From the NCBI GenBank assembly GCA_019636795.1, contig JAHBWW010000001.1:186001-250000 (forward strand): a DNA stretch of 64,000 nt, given 5' to 3'. This DNA comes from Phycisphaeraceae bacterium (GTDB lineage: Bacteria > Planctomycetota > Phycisphaerae > Phycisphaerales > UBA1924). The translations under genes were made by a program, and so were the position numbers. Under the pieces are notes generated by a model. The model had not been told where the DNA came from. It saw nothing but the letters and a program-made list of their open reading frames with translations, and ran no database searches. Shown piece after piece: positions 37,547 to 46,885 of the stretch (positions are counted from its first letter, which is position 1; every line of letters starts with the position of its first letter).

Positions 37547-37658
37547 TGCGTCAACGCTAGGCGGGTCGGGTGTTTCAATCGTCCGATGAAACCGATTGCA
37601 CCCGCCGCCTCGCCCCGGTCCACGCGATGCTTACCCGGTTGTGGGTGACCAACAACGC

Positions 37659-38711
37659 TTAAAGCCCGGCGGCGAAGTCATTGAGATAATCGGCCAAATC
37701 GAAGAAGTCAACGCTGTAGTCGCCGTTCCAGTCGGCGCGCTCGTTGCTCAGCGACCACCACCCGAGGAAGACCAGCGCGTCGAAGAAGTCAATCGAGCCA
37801 TCGCCATTAACATCGGTCTTCGGGCCGGGCATGATATCGGTGCTGACTTTGAACGGCGGCCACACGGGTTTGAGAGCAAAAGGTGCTGTTGCATTGGACC
37901 CCTGACGAGCCGCGGGCGGGCAGTTGTTCAGGTAATTCCACATCTCGTTGATCTGGGCGTGCGAGAGCCCCATGGTGTCCTCAAAAATGATCCAATCGAC
38001 TTTCGTGGCCTGATCGCCCACAGCGGTCAACGAACCGTGATAGCGAAAAGTCGCGGGGTGAGGAGCGAGTGGCGGCATCGCGGGCAGGAGCGTGCTGAGG
38101 TCGAAGCCCAATTCGTTGAACGGCAACCGGCACGGCATGGGCAGCGCATTGTCGTACAGCTGCCCCATCCCGAAGATTTTGTCAAGTTCCTGGTGGAACA
38201 TTCCGCCCGAAACAGGCTCAATCCATCGACCAACGACGACCAGATTGGTACCTCCTTGTTTCCTGTGGACCAGGTGCATTTCCATCGCGTAGTCATTGCC
38301 GTTCCTCTTGTGCTCGGAACGAACGTGGAAGTGAAACTGAACCAACTCGTAGGTCACGCCCCCGATGATCAGGACTGCGCCGGGGATCACCGGGTCAGGC
38401 ACGTTTGGCACATGCACGAAACCGATTTTGTTGGCCTGCACACCAGTATGTGCACCGCCAGGATCATGCACGAGCAAGTCGGCCATCGGATAGATAAAGG
38501 TCAACGCAGGAAGGCTGCGCGGATAGACAAGCAGGTTGTCCGCGATGTTGATGGGGCTGAACTGATGTCCGCCAGCCCGGGTGTCGACGTCTGGCCAAGT
38601 GCACGGGCACCCGGAGAGATCCGGTTGGGGCTCCAGCTGTTGCCCGAGAGCCCCGGCTGTCCAGACTCCGAGTGCGGCGATAGTCCAGTGAATTCGTGAT
38701 GACCACAGCAT
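37659..38711 (-). CDS. Secreted alpha-carbonic anhydrase with dockerin-like C-terminal tail
   Basis: A 350-residue exported protein: signal (about 1-23), alpha-class carbonic anhydrase domain (about 48-250) and a tail (about 300-345) with two calcium-binding EF-hand-like repeats (DVNGDGSIDFFD and DWNGDYSVDFFD). Zinc ligands His127, His129 and His146 are present, as are Glu133 and the gatekeeper Thr229 (in GSLT), counterparts of His94, His96, His119, Glu106 and Thr199 of human CA II. The normally conserved TPPxxE stretch after GSLT is replaced. It probably hydrates CO2 outside the cytoplasm. AAGGAGG precedes the ATG. Confidence 0.9.
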   Translation of the reverse strand: MLWSSRIHWTIAALGVWTAGALGQQLEPQPDLSGCPCTWPDVDTRAGGHQFSPINIADNLLVYPRSLPALTFIYPMADLLVHDPGGAHTGVQANKIGFVHVPNVPDPVIPGAVLIIGGVTYELVQFHFHVRSEHKRNGNDYAMEMHLVHRKQGGTNLVVVGRWIEPVSGGMFHQELDKIFGMGQLYDNALPMPCRLPFNELGFDLSTLLPAMPPLAPHPATFRYHGSLTAVGDQATKVDWIIFEDTMGLSHAQINEMWNYLNNCPPAARQGSNATAPFALKPVWPPFKVSTDIMPGPKTDVNGDGSIDFFDALVFLGWWSLSNERADWNGDYSVDFFDLADYLNDFAAGL

Positions 38712-38779
38712 CTTGTGCCTCCTTATTCATCATCCCAAGACCCGAATGTCGGCATTCCCGCCGATAATGTTTGGAGGTC

Positions 38780-38808
38780 AATATATCAGGTATTTGCCCG
38801 TTTCACAA
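38780..38808 (-). promoter_or_regulatory. Sigma-70-like promoter of the carbonic anhydrase gene
   Basis: On the minus strand, TTGTGA and TATATT are separated by exactly 17 bases. Transcription would start near 38773, about 60 bases before the ATG, and a strong AAGGAGG ribosome-binding site lies in that leader. This is the clearest promoter in the window. The rest of the stretch 38712-38920 shows no further feature. Confidence 0.65.
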
Positions 38809-38920
38809 GAAAAATTAGTGTCAATTCCGTCGGCGGCAAATCCCCCACAGATCTAATCGATCCCTACCAACTGCTCACCGTGTTCTGTGGTCGGCCTTGC
38901 CGTGTCGCTACCGTGTTCTC

Positions 38921-39739
38921 ATGCCCGATCATCCAACCGGCAATCCGGCAGTCGTGCGATACGCCGCGGGCTGGGGGTATGCCGCCAGCCAGTGGCACGA
39001 CGCGTTGGAGGGGGCTGCGGATGTCGTCTGCCTCAAGAGCCCAGAGCCCGGCGGAGGGGGAGTGTGGCGAGCGACCGTCACTCTTGATGGGCGCGCGCGC
39101 GACATTGTCATCAAGGCTCGGCCGCTTGACAGCTTGTACCGCCTCGTTCAATCACTCGTGGGCCTATCGCAGCATGCGCGTCAGTGGCGTGGGGCTGAGC
39201 GCCTTGTATCGGAAGGGTTTTTGGCCGCAGGGTGCGTCGCAATCCTGCGCGCCTCTGCGGGCCTGGTGCGGCATGAATTGCTCGTCCTTGAGGCGGTGCC
39301 CGGCGCGACAGTTTTCGACCTGCTGGCGTGCGGCGATCTCGATTTTGCGCGCGAGCGCAATCTCGCACTGACGGTCGGTCGCATGTTGCCCGCGATTCAG
39401 GAGTGCGGGCTCATCAACCGAGACTCGAAGCCCTCGAACCTCATGGCCGAGTGGCGAGAAGGGCGCTGGCGCATCACGGTGCTCGATACCGTTGCGATCG
39501 GGCGTGCCGCGGCGAGTGAAGCTGGGCTTGTGCGCATGCTGCGAGACCTGTCGCTTGAACCGATTGCGTTCGGGTGCTTTCCTCGGAGTTCGGTGGCAAT
39601 GCGGGTGATCAAAGCCGCAACTGGTGGGGGCCGGGTTGCACGGGCGCGGCGGCATCGCCTGTGGCGCGCGTGTTGCGCACAAATCCTGGCGAACCCCAGC
39701 TCGCTTGTTCAAGAGGCGCTGAGAGCGCGACGCACATAG
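38921..39739 (+). CDS. Lipopolysaccharide-kinase-like (Kdo/WaaP family) protein
   Basis: A 272-residue small-kinase-fold protein. A strand VIKARP gives the ATP-binding Lys. The catalytic loop is NRDSKPSNLM (the family normally has HRD), and VLDTVAIGR supplies the metal-binding Asp. WaaP-type kinases phosphorylate lipopolysaccharide core sugars; the target here is unknown. The ATG at 38921 was chosen because upstream codons do not align with the fold. Close to a DNA methyltransferase gene (18 bases). Confidence 0.75.
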   Translation: MPDHPTGNPAVVRYAAGWGYAASQWHDALEGAADVVCLKSPEPGGGGVWRATVTLDGRARDIVIKARPLDSLYRLVQSLVGLSQHARQWRGAERLVSEGFLAAGCVAILRASAGLVRHELLVLEAVPGATVFDLLACGDLDFARERNLALTVGRMLPAIQECGLINRDSKPSNLMAEWREGRWRITVLDTVAIGRAAASEAGLVRMLRDLSLEPIAFGCFPRSSVAMRVIKAATGGGRVARARRHRLWRACCAQILANPSSLVQEALRARRT

Positions 39740-39757
39740 GGCCGCTATGCTGCTCGT

Positions 39758-40666
39758 ATGACCTCTGTTGAGAGAGAACCAAAGCCCGTTGCGCGATCTG
39801 GGCGCGCGCCCAGGGCTCGCGTTGTGAAGGATGCCAGGACGGGCGCAACTGGGGAGGTGTATGTCGGCGACTGCCGCGAGATCCTCGCGCGTTTGCCGCA
39901 AGTGCGCGAGAGCCGGATTGATCTGGTCTTCGCCGATCCGCCGTTCAACTGGAACCGGGCTTATGACCAGTGGGACGACGCCATGCCCGCCGAGGAATAT
40001 GCGCAGTTCACGAGAGACTGGCTCGACCTGTGTGTGCAATCACTTGCACCCACCGGGTCGATGTGGGTGAATATTCCTGATGACCACGCAGCCGAGATTG
40101 TTGTTCATCTCAAGGCTCGGGGTCTCACCATGATTAATTGGTGTGTGTGGCACTACAGGTTCGGACAGAACACCAAGGGGCGGTTCATCAACTCCAAGGT
40201 GCACGCGCTGTACTTCGCCCGCGATGCAGCCAGGCGGACCTGGAACCCCGAAGCGGTGTTGGAACTGTCAGACCGACGTGCGATCTACAAGGACGCGCGG
40301 ACCGAGTCGAAGCGCGACGGGCTGCCTGCGGGGCATCGGGTGCCGATGGATGTGTGGTACGGGCCGTTCTGGGGGCGCATTCAGGGCAACAACAAGGAAC
40401 GCCGACACGGGCACGACAACCAGTTGCCCGAGGCCTACCTCGAACGGGTGGTCGCGTGTTCTTCAAATGCCGGCGATCTGGTGCTCGATCCCTTCCTCGG
40501 CTCGGGGACAACGGGGGTGATGGCGCTGGCGATGGGTCGGAACTTCATCGGGACAGAGTTCAGCGATGCCAATGCGAAGCGGGCGACGGAACGAATGAAG
40601 GCCGGGCCTGTGCGACCACTGGGCACCCAATTAGGGGTGAGCACAGCCATTGCACCCAAGCGATGA
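39758..40666 (+). CDS. Orphan DNA methyltransferase (beta-class, N6-adenine or N4-cytosine)
   Basis: A 302-residue SAM-dependent DNA methyltransferase. Motif IV is DPPF (in FADPPFNWNRAYDQW), followed by the target-recognition region and then motif I FLGSGTTGV near the C-terminus, the order of the beta class. Similar enzymes modify adenine or cytosine amino groups. No restriction endonuclease is nearby, so it is an orphan or solitary methylase. The recognition sequence cannot be told. Confidence 0.88.
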   Translation: MTSVEREPKPVARSGRAPRARVVKDARTGATGEVYVGDCREILARLPQVRESRIDLVFADPPFNWNRAYDQWDDAMPAEEYAQFTRDWLDLCVQSLAPTGSMWVNIPDDHAAEIVVHLKARGLTMINWCVWHYRFGQNTKGRFINSKVHALYFARDAARRTWNPEAVLELSDRRAIYKDARTESKRDGLPAGHRVPMDVWYGPFWGRIQGNNKERRHGHDNQLPEAYLERVVACSSNAGDLVLDPFLGSGTTGVMALAMGRNFIGTEFSDANAKRATERMKAGPVRPLGTQLGVSTAIAPKR

Positions 40667-40803
40667 GGATCCCCGGGAGGTCAGGCGGGGGCAAAGAAGT
40701 GAAATTTTCTTGCCCAGTTTTCCACTTCGAAGTTCTTTGAATCAAGACGGTTACATGATTTTTGCTTGCACGCCCGAAAAATCGCTGGCAGGATAGGTGG
40801 ACG

Positions 40804-40957
40804 AAACACCATTCATGTGGTCTATTCCGTATGGGTACGGTAGGACCGCTGGGGGGTGTTAACGCACGCCGGAGCGGTTTGAAGACGGTAGCACAATAGT
40901 CAGTCTCTCTCTCATTCAAAGTCAGGCCCCGATTTTGGTCGGGGCTTGTCTTTTTTT
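40804..40957 (+). ncRNA. Candidate structured RNA ending in a strong terminator
   Basis: No protein gene fits the stretch 40667-41000. A hairpin at 40819-40847 (core CCGTA-TGGG-TACGG, with outer GGTC/GACC pairing) precedes a separate terminator at 40924-40957. A weak -35/-10-like pair (TTGCAC, 18 bases, AGGATA) lies at about 40768-40797. The elements fit a small RNA of about 150 nt, but I recognise no family (not tmRNA, SRP RNA or RNase P). Confidence 0.35.
40924..40957 (+). terminator. Strong intrinsic terminator
   Basis: A perfect 7-bp stem GCCCCGA / TCGGGGC (six-base loop), with two weaker outer pairs, is followed by GTCTTTTTTT. It lies 258 bases beyond the methyltransferase stop and faces away from ppk, so it terminates plus-strand transcription of the methylase or of a separate small RNA. 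Confidence 0.85.
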
Positions 40958-41000
40958 GTTCAGAATGGCTGATCCTGCGACACTTGTTGTGGGGGGCGGC

Positions 41001-43145
41001 TCACTCGAACGCCCGCAGGCGTGCGTCGGCCATCATGGTGGCGAATGAGCCCATGACTTCGGGACTGTTGGGGTCGGCGTCGGGTGGTGGGCGCAGTTCG
41101 CGGTACGAGCCGTCAGGTTCGAGTACCCACGCCTGAGACTGATCGCGCAGAAGCACGTCGAGGATGTGCCAGAGTCGTGCGCGGGTGTCTCTGCCCTGAA
41201 CCGGGCAGGCGGCTTCGACGCGGGCGCTGAGGTTGCGGTACATCCAGTCGGCACTGCTGAACCAGAACGAGCCATCGAGAGGGTCGTCGGCTCCGCTGCC
41301 GAAGTAGAAAATGCGGGAGTGTTCGAGGAAGCGCCCGATGACGGACCGGACGCGGATGTTGTCGGACATGCCGGGGACGCCCGGGCGAAGGCAGCAGAAG
41401 CCGCGCACGATGAGGTCGATCTGGACACCAGCGCGAGAGGCTTCGTAGAGCGCTTCGGTGATGATGTTGTCTTCGAGTGCGTTCATCTTGGCGATGATGC
41501 GGCCGTTGCGTCCTGTGCGGGCCAGTTCGGTTTCCTGAGCGATCATGGCGACGAACGCTTCGCGCATGTGTGTTGGTGCAACGAGCAGTTTGCGATACTG
41601 TGCCGGTCGTGCGCGGCCGGTCATTACGTTGAAGAGGTCGACTACGTCTGCGGTGATCTCGGGGTCATCGGTGAGGAGTCCGATGTCGGTGTAGAGCTGG
41701 GCGGTTTTGGGGTGGTAGTTGCCTGTGCCGAGGTGGGCGTAGCAGTGCAGACCGTCGCGGCCTTCGCTGGTCTCACGTCGAACGACGAGGGAACACTTGC
41801 AGTGAGTCTTGAGGCCCACGACGCCGTAGGCCACGTGGACGCCGGCCTTTTCGAGTTGGCGGGCGAAGCGCACGTTTTTGTCTTCGTCGAATCGGGCGCG
41901 CAGCTCGACGAGGCAGGCAACCTGCTTTCCCCGTTCTGCGGCCTTGACGAGTGATGTTACGAACGGAGAATCGCGACTGGTTCGATAAAGGGTCTGCTTG
42001 ATGGCGATCACATCCGGGTCGCGGGCGGCTTCGGCGATGAAGCGTTCGACGGAGTCGGTGAATGATTCGTAGGGGTGGTGCAGAAGAATGTCTCGCTCGC
42101 GAATGCGCGAGAAAATGTCGCTTCCGCCCTCGCGTGCAAGGTCGGGTACGGGGCATGGGGTCCAGGGGGTGTCCTTGAGTTCGCGCACCGGGAGGTCGGC
42201 GATGGTGAACAGGCCGCCGTAGTCGAGCGGGCCTCCGCGCTGATAGACGTCTTCGGGTCCGAGGCCGAGTTCGTCGGTGATAAACCCGAGGACTTCGTTC
42301 GAGACATGGGTATCGACTTCGACGCGTACCGCGCTGGCGAAGCGGCGCATGCGCAGTTGTGTCTCGACGTGTTCGAGCAGGTCGTCAGCGTCTTCGGAGT
42401 CGAGCCTCGTAACGGCGCTTCGCGTGACACGAAAGGTCATCGACTCGTGTATACGCATGCCGGGAAAGAGGTCGTCGAGGTTGTTGAGCAGGATCTGTTC
42501 GATCGGGACGAATGCGCGGCTGCCCGCATCGACGGGAACGAACCTGCTGAGCATCGTGGGGATCTTGATGCGGGCGAAGAGCCGCTCGTCGGTCCCTTCG
42601 CGCCCGACGATGACGCCGATGTTCTCGGACAGGTTCGAGATGAACGGGAACGGATGACCCGGATCGACGGCCAGGGGCGTCAGAACAGGAAACACGTTGG
42701 CGATGTACCAGGCGTCGATCGAGTCTCGTGACATCCTGTCCAGATCAAGGTAGTTGACGATGTTGATGCCGGACGAGGCGAGCGCGGGGATGATCTCGTT
42801 CTGCCAGCAGTTGGCCTGCACGGCTTCGAGTTCGAGCACGGTCTTGCGCACGCGCGGGAGGATGTTGGCGGCATGTTGGGCGGCTTCGGGATCGGACGCG
42901 GCGGCGAGGATGCGTTGTCGCAGCAGTCCGCCCCGTTTCATGAAGAACTCATCGAGGTTTGATGAGAAGATGGCCAGAAACTTGACCCGTTCGAGCAGCG
43001 GTTCGCGTGGGTCGGTGGCCTGGGCTAGAACGCGGCGGTTGAACTCAAGCCACGAGAGGTCGCGATTGAGGAACAGTTCCTCGCTTGTGTTGAGCGGGCC
43101 GTCCGGATCATCGTCAATGCCCATCCCCGGCGGGAAGTATGTCAT
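41001..43145 (-). CDS. ppk1: Polyphosphate kinase 1
   Basis: A 714-residue membrane-associated enzyme that builds polyphosphate from ATP. It has the N-terminal NRDLSWLEFNRRVL, the phospho-His region KTHCK in GLKTHCKCSLVVRRE, the HLGTGNYHPKTAQLY block with the second His, and the C-terminal phospholipase-D-like domain (SSADWMYRNLSARVE). The ATG at 43145 shares ATGA with the stop of the upstream pterin synthase, so the two are coupled. Full length. Confidence 0.96.
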   Translation of the reverse strand: MTYFPPGMGIDDDPDGPLNTSEELFLNRDLSWLEFNRRVLAQATDPREPLLERVKFLAIFSSNLDEFFMKRGGLLRQRILAAASDPEAAQHAANILPRVRKTVLELEAVQANCWQNEIIPALASSGINIVNYLDLDRMSRDSIDAWYIANVFPVLTPLAVDPGHPFPFISNLSENIGVIVGREGTDERLFARIKIPTMLSRFVPVDAGSRAFVPIEQILLNNLDDLFPGMRIHESMTFRVTRSAVTRLDSEDADDLLEHVETQLRMRRFASAVRVEVDTHVSNEVLGFITDELGLGPEDVYQRGGPLDYGGLFTIADLPVRELKDTPWTPCPVPDLAREGGSDIFSRIRERDILLHHPYESFTDSVERFIAEAARDPDVIAIKQTLYRTSRDSPFVTSLVKAAERGKQVACLVELRARFDEDKNVRFARQLEKAGVHVAYGVVGLKTHCKCSLVVRRETSEGRDGLHCYAHLGTGNYHPKTAQLYTDIGLLTDDPEITADVVDLFNVMTGRARPAQYRKLLVAPTHMREAFVAMIAQETELARTGRNGRIIAKMNALEDNIITEALYEASRAGVQIDLIVRGFCCLRPGVPGMSDNIRVRSVIGRFLEHSRIFYFGSGADDPLDGSFWFSSADWMYRNLSARVEAACPVQGRDTRARLWHILDVLLRDQSQAWVLEPDGSYRELRPPPDADPNSPEVMGSFATMMADARLRAFE

Positions 43146-43528
43146 CGCGCGCTCTCCGCGACGAAGGTGGCGGCGCAACCGGGAGCCTCAGTCACCCGGA
43201 GCGACGCGAGGCGAGCGTCTGGCGGCAGAATCGGATGCAGGAGCACTGCGAGCGACTCGGCCAATACTCGGGCGACCTGTTCGGCGGAGGGGTTCACATC
43301 TGCAAATGGTGGGACATCGTTGAGTGTCCGGTTTTTGAAGGGCAGGCACACTTTGGCCAAGGCCTCTTCGGCTGCGTGAAAGTCGCAGACGAACCCATCG
43401 GCGTCAAGTCGTGGGGCGGTGATTGTCGCGGTGACGCGCCAGTCGTGGCCATGCAGGGGTTCGCTCTGCCCGGCGATGCGGACGCTGTGGGCTGCGGAGA
43501 AAACATGCTCTACTGTGATCTCGTACAC
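43142..43528 (-). CDS. 6-pyruvoyl-tetrahydropterin synthase family, PTPS-III type
   Basis: A 128-residue pterin enzyme with zinc ligands His14, His27 and His29 (SAAH ... LHGH). The catalytic Cys of QueD (CxxxHGH) is replaced: the sequence is SEPLHGH, which fits the ExxHGH motif of PTPS-III. PTPS-III proteins cut the side chain of dihydroneopterin triphosphate to make the folate precursor 6-hydroxymethyl-dihydropterin, bypassing FolB. A folate role is therefore more likely than queuosine. GTG start. It is coupled to ppk1 by ATGA. Confidence 0.85.
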   Translation of the reverse strand: MYEITVEHVFSAAHSVRIAGQSEPLHGHDWRVTATITAPRLDADGFVCDFHAAEEALAKVCLPFKNRTLNDVPPFADVNPSAEQVARVLAESLAVLLHPILPPDARLASLRVTEAPGCAATFVAESAR

Positions 43529-43610
43529 TCGAACAGTATAGATCGGCGTAGGTGCGGTAAATCATGCAGTTTGTGACAAGAACGCAGCCAGTGCGCCTCG
43601 AGGAGATTTC

Positions 43611-45056
43611 ATGTCCGATGCACCATTGATGCTTGGAGTCAGCGGCCTGCGTGGGATTGTGGGCCAGAGTCTGACGCCGGAAGTGGCGTTGCGGTACGCC
43701 TCGGCGTTCGGTTCGTGGCTGCGTGAGCACGCTGGCGGCGAGCCTCTGGTGGTTGTGGGTCGCGACGGTCGCGCGGGCGGGGAGATGATCGAACGTCTGG
43801 CGATTGCGGGGTTGCAGGCGGTGGGTGTTCGGGTATGCTCGCTTGGAGTGGCGACAACGCCGACGGTGGGGGTTGCGACGGATCTGATGGAAGCTGACGG
43901 CGCGATGATCGTGACGGCGAGCCACAATCCGCAGGAGTGGAATGGCCTTAAGGTGCTGGTTCGCAGAGCCAAGGTTGAGGGCGTCGATGCGTGTGCTCCG
44001 TCGGCGCATGATGCGGCTGCCATTGTCGCAGCCTATCAGGCGGGGGGATCTGGCTTCGTGCCCGGCGACCGGATACCCAGCGTCTGGCACGAGCACGAAG
44101 CACCCGGCACTCATGTTGCCCGCGTGCTCAACGCCTGCGAAGACCTGTTTGGCGATGACTTGTGGAGTATGGTGGGCGCGAGCGGGCTTGTGAGGCGCGT
44201 GGTGGTCGATGCGGTCAACGCATCGGCACCCGAAGCTGACAGCATTTTCTTTGCACACGCGCCCACACACTGCGTGATGCTGCATGGCGAAACTTCGGGG
44301 GTGTTTCCGCATGCACCCGAGCCGACGGCTGAGAACCTCAGCCAACCGGGCGGATTGTGCGACGCGGTGCGCGGGCTGGGTGCGAGCGTGGGCTTTGCGC
44401 AGGACCCGGACGCCGATCGACTGGCGATCATCGATGAGCAGGGTTGCTACATTGGCGAAGAATACACGCTCGCGCTCGCGGCCGAGGCGGTGCTTGGCGC
44501 ACTTGGGTCTGCGGCACGCGGGCAGAGCGTGTGCACGAACCTGAGCACGAGCCGCATGATCGACGACGTGGCGGCCCGGCACGGCGCACGCGTCGTGCGC
44601 ACGGCGGTGGGCGAAGCCAACGTCGTGGAGGCCATGAGGGCATCGGGGGCGGTGCTTGGTGGCGAGGGGAATGGCGGCGTCATCTGGCCACAGGTCACGT
44701 TCGTGCGCGATTCGCTCTCGGCCATGGCGCTGGTGATGGGACTTGTTGCACGATCTGGCAAGACGATCAGCCAGCTGGTCGCCGACATGCCGCGGTACGC
44801 GATTGTCAAGCGCAAGGCCGACCTGAAGCAGCGAAGCGATGCAGACCCGGCGCTGGCGGCGATTGCCCGGGCGTACGCGGGGCAGAAGGTTGATCTGCAA
44901 GATGGCGTGCGGGTTGATTTCGCGGACAGCTGGGTGCATGTGCGCGCGAGCAACACCGAGCCGATTCTGCGTCTGATCGCTGAGGCACCGCATGAAAAGG
45001 CCGCGAGCGAGCTGCTTGATGCGGTAGAGAAGATCGTCAAGGAAGCCCGGGCCTGA
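43611..45056 (+). CDS. glmM: Phosphoglucosamine mutase / phosphohexomutase
   Basis: A 481-residue alpha-D-phosphohexomutase. The phosphoserine loop is TASHNP (Ser104), the metal loop DPDADR, the sugar-recognition motif GGEGNGG and the phosphate-binding motif RASNTEP. All four domains are represented. The pattern fits GlmM (glucosamine-6-P to glucosamine-1-P, for UDP-GlcNAc) or a related phosphomannomutase; the substrate cannot be fixed from motifs alone. It is followed by the ChaN lipoprotein after 27 bases. Confidence 0.88.
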   Translation: MSDAPLMLGVSGLRGIVGQSLTPEVALRYASAFGSWLREHAGGEPLVVVGRDGRAGGEMIERLAIAGLQAVGVRVCSLGVATTPTVGVATDLMEADGAMIVTASHNPQEWNGLKVLVRRAKVEGVDACAPSAHDAAAIVAAYQAGGSGFVPGDRIPSVWHEHEAPGTHVARVLNACEDLFGDDLWSMVGASGLVRRVVVDAVNASAPEADSIFFAHAPTHCVMLHGETSGVFPHAPEPTAENLSQPGGLCDAVRGLGASVGFAQDPDADRLAIIDEQGCYIGEEYTLALAAEAVLGALGSAARGQSVCTNLSTSRMIDDVAARHGARVVRTAVGEANVVEAMRASGAVLGGEGNGGVIWPQVTFVRDSLSAMALVMGLVARSGKTISQLVADMPRYAIVKRKADLKQRSDADPALAAIARAYAGQKVDLQDGVRVDFADSWVHVRASNTEPILRLIAEAPHEKAASELLDAVEKIVKEARA

Positions 45057-45083
45057 GTCTGGGAAGCAACCGGAGGTGGAGTT

Positions 45084-46010
45084 GTGCTGGCTAGTAACGT
45101 GAAGGCGATGATGTTGTGTGTGATGCTCGCGGGGCTACTGGGCGGATGTGCTGGCGCGAAGCGGACAGAGGCGGACGTGGTCGTTGCCCCGCTTGTGCCG
45201 CGCGAGTCGGTACGGATTTTCGATCGTGGCGGCGCGCCTGTCGATTGGGACGCGATGATTGCGGGCGTGCGCGACGCTGGCGCGATCATCATCGGCGAGA
45301 CGCACGGCCACGCGATGGGGCTTGCCGCGGCGGCGGATGTGTGGGAAGCGGTTGCCAGTTCGTCTGCGGCTTTGCTCCTCGAGTTCTTCGAGCGCGATCA
45401 GCAGGTGGCTCTGGATGACTATCTCTCGGGCGTGACGGATACCGACGCATTTCTCAAAGCGGCGGGACGCACGAGCAGCAACTACCCGGCCGGGCACTCG
45501 CGTATGGTCGAAACCGCTCGCGCCGTCGGCGCGCCGGTCATCGCGGCCAACGCCCCGCGGAGGTATGTGCGGCGGACAACGGCCGGCGGCTATGAGAACC
45601 TTGTTTCGCTCGGCAGCGAGCAGCAACGCCTCTTCGTTGTGCCCGATGTGCTCGTGACGGGCAAGTACCGCGATGATTTTTTCGGCCTCATGGGCGGTAT
45701 GTCGCACGGTCCAGCTGGCGAGGGCGGCGGCATGCCCGCAGCGATGATCGAAAAGATGTATCGCTCGCAGCAGATGTGGGACGCGACGATGGCCGACTCG
45801 ACCGCCCGCGCGCTCATGGCCGGTGCGCAGCCCGCACTGCTCGTCATCGGGCGCTTTCATTCCGATTTTGACGGCGGCACGGTCGAGTTTCTCCGCCACC
45901 GGGTGCCCGATGCACGGATCGTCACGCTGAGCATGGTGGCGTCGAGCGAGGTGGAGATCGCGGATGACGATCGGGGGCGCGCTGACTTTGTGTTCTACGT
46001 CGGTCAGTGA
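45084..46010 (+). CDS. ChaN-family lipoprotein
   Basis: A 308-residue lipoprotein with a type II signal ending in LLGGC (lipobox Cys22). The ChaN-type domain follows: [22 protein letters not shown] and the late [11 protein letters not shown]. ChaN binds iron or haem in some bacteria; no haem-uptake gene is nearby. The GTG start follows GGAGGTGGAG. Its 3' end overlaps convergent pdxJ by 7 bases. Confidence 0.87.
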   Translation: MLASNVKAMMLCVMLAGLLGGCAGAKRTEADVVVAPLVPRESVRIFDRGGAPVDWDAMIAGVRDAGAIIIGETHGHAMGLAAAADVWEAVASSSAALLLEFFERDQQVALDDYLSGVTDTDAFLKAAGRTSSNYPAGHSRMVETARAVGAPVIAANAPRRYVRRTTAGGYENLVSLGSEQQRLFVVPDVLVTGKYRDDFFGLMGGMSHGPAGEGGGMPAAMIEKMYRSQQMWDATMADSTARALMAGAQPALLVIGRFHSDFDGGTVEFLRHRVPDARIVTLSMVASSEVEIADDDRGRADFVFYVGQ

Positions 46011-46792
46011 GGGCTGCCAGCGGGGTTGCTGGCGGCGCGGCCGGTGATCATGGCCGCCTTCATCTGCCTGACGGCCTCGCGCAGGCCGACGAACACCGCC
46101 CGGCTGATGATCGCATGACCGATGTGCAGTTCGCTCACACCCGGCAGGGCGGCGATGTGCCCGACGTTGTGATAGTTGAGCGCGTGGCCTGCGTTGAAGC
46201 GCATGCCCTGTTCGCGGGCCAGTTGTCCGGAGGTTGCGATGCGTTCGATCTCGGTGCGCAGTTCGGCCCGCCGCAGATCGCCCCCCCATTCGGCAAAGAC
46301 GTGGGCGTAGGGCCCGGTGTGAATCTCGCAGACATCAAAGCCGACTTTGGCTGCGGCTTCGATCTGCATGGGTTCAGCATCGACGAACGCGCTGACGATC
46401 AGCCCGGCATCGTGGAGCCGACCGACCACGTCGCGCAGGCGCGCCGCCTCGCGCGCGACATCGAGTCCGCCTTCGGTCGTCACCTCGTTGCGGCCTTCGG
46501 GCACGAGCATGGCGGTGTCGGGGGTCAGGCGGGCAGCGACCGCGACCATCTCGTCAGTCGCGGCCATTTCGAGGTTGAGGCGCACGCGCACGAGCCGCCG
46601 CAGCAGTTCGACATCGCGATCGACAATGTGCCTGCGGTCTTCGCGGAGGTGGATGGTGATGCCGTCGGCACCGCCGAGTTCGGCCTCGTGGGCGGCCCGC
46701 ACCGGGTCGGGCTCGCCGAAGTCCGGTTGCGCTGGGTAGCGGGCGTTGCGCACGGTTGCGACATGGTCGATGTTGACGCCGAGTTCGAGCAT
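46004..46792 (-). CDS. pdxJ: Pyridoxine 5'-phosphate synthase
   Basis: A 262-residue TIM-barrel enzyme that condenses 1-deoxyxylulose-5-phosphate with 3-amino-2-oxopropyl phosphate to give pyridoxine phosphate. It has [13 protein letters not shown] at the N-terminus, [32 protein letters not shown] and the C-terminal [19 protein letters not shown]. Full length. It indicates the DXP-dependent B6 route, matching pdxH later in the window. Confidence 0.96.
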   Translation of the reverse strand: MLELGVNIDHVATVRNARYPAQPDFGEPDPVRAAHEAELGGADGITIHLREDRRHIVDRDVELLRRLVRVRLNLEMAATDEMVAVAARLTPDTAMLVPEGRNEVTTEGGLDVAREAARLRDVVGRLHDAGLIVSAFVDAEPMQIEAAAKVGFDVCEIHTGPYAHVFAEWGGDLRRAELRTEIERIATSGQLAREQGMRFNAGHALNYHNVGHIAALPGVSELHIGHAIISRAVFVGLREAVRQMKAAMITGRAASNPAGSPH

Positions 46793-46885
46793 GGGTCAAT
46801 GATATGAACGCTGGCGCCGGAACCCGCGACAACCCCTGCTAGAATCGACCGTTCGCAACCCCGCAACCCACCGAAGGACTTTCCT

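Noticed and set aside
36791-37648. 285-codon plus-strand frame
   Set aside because: Antisense to the glycosyltransferase, which has the DxD-type motifs.
39758-40666. Restriction-modification system
   Set aside because: No endonuclease or specificity gene is next to the methylase.
40740-40957. tmRNA, SRP RNA or RNase P RNA
   Set aside because: The diagnostic conserved sequences are missing; only hairpins and a terminator are visible.
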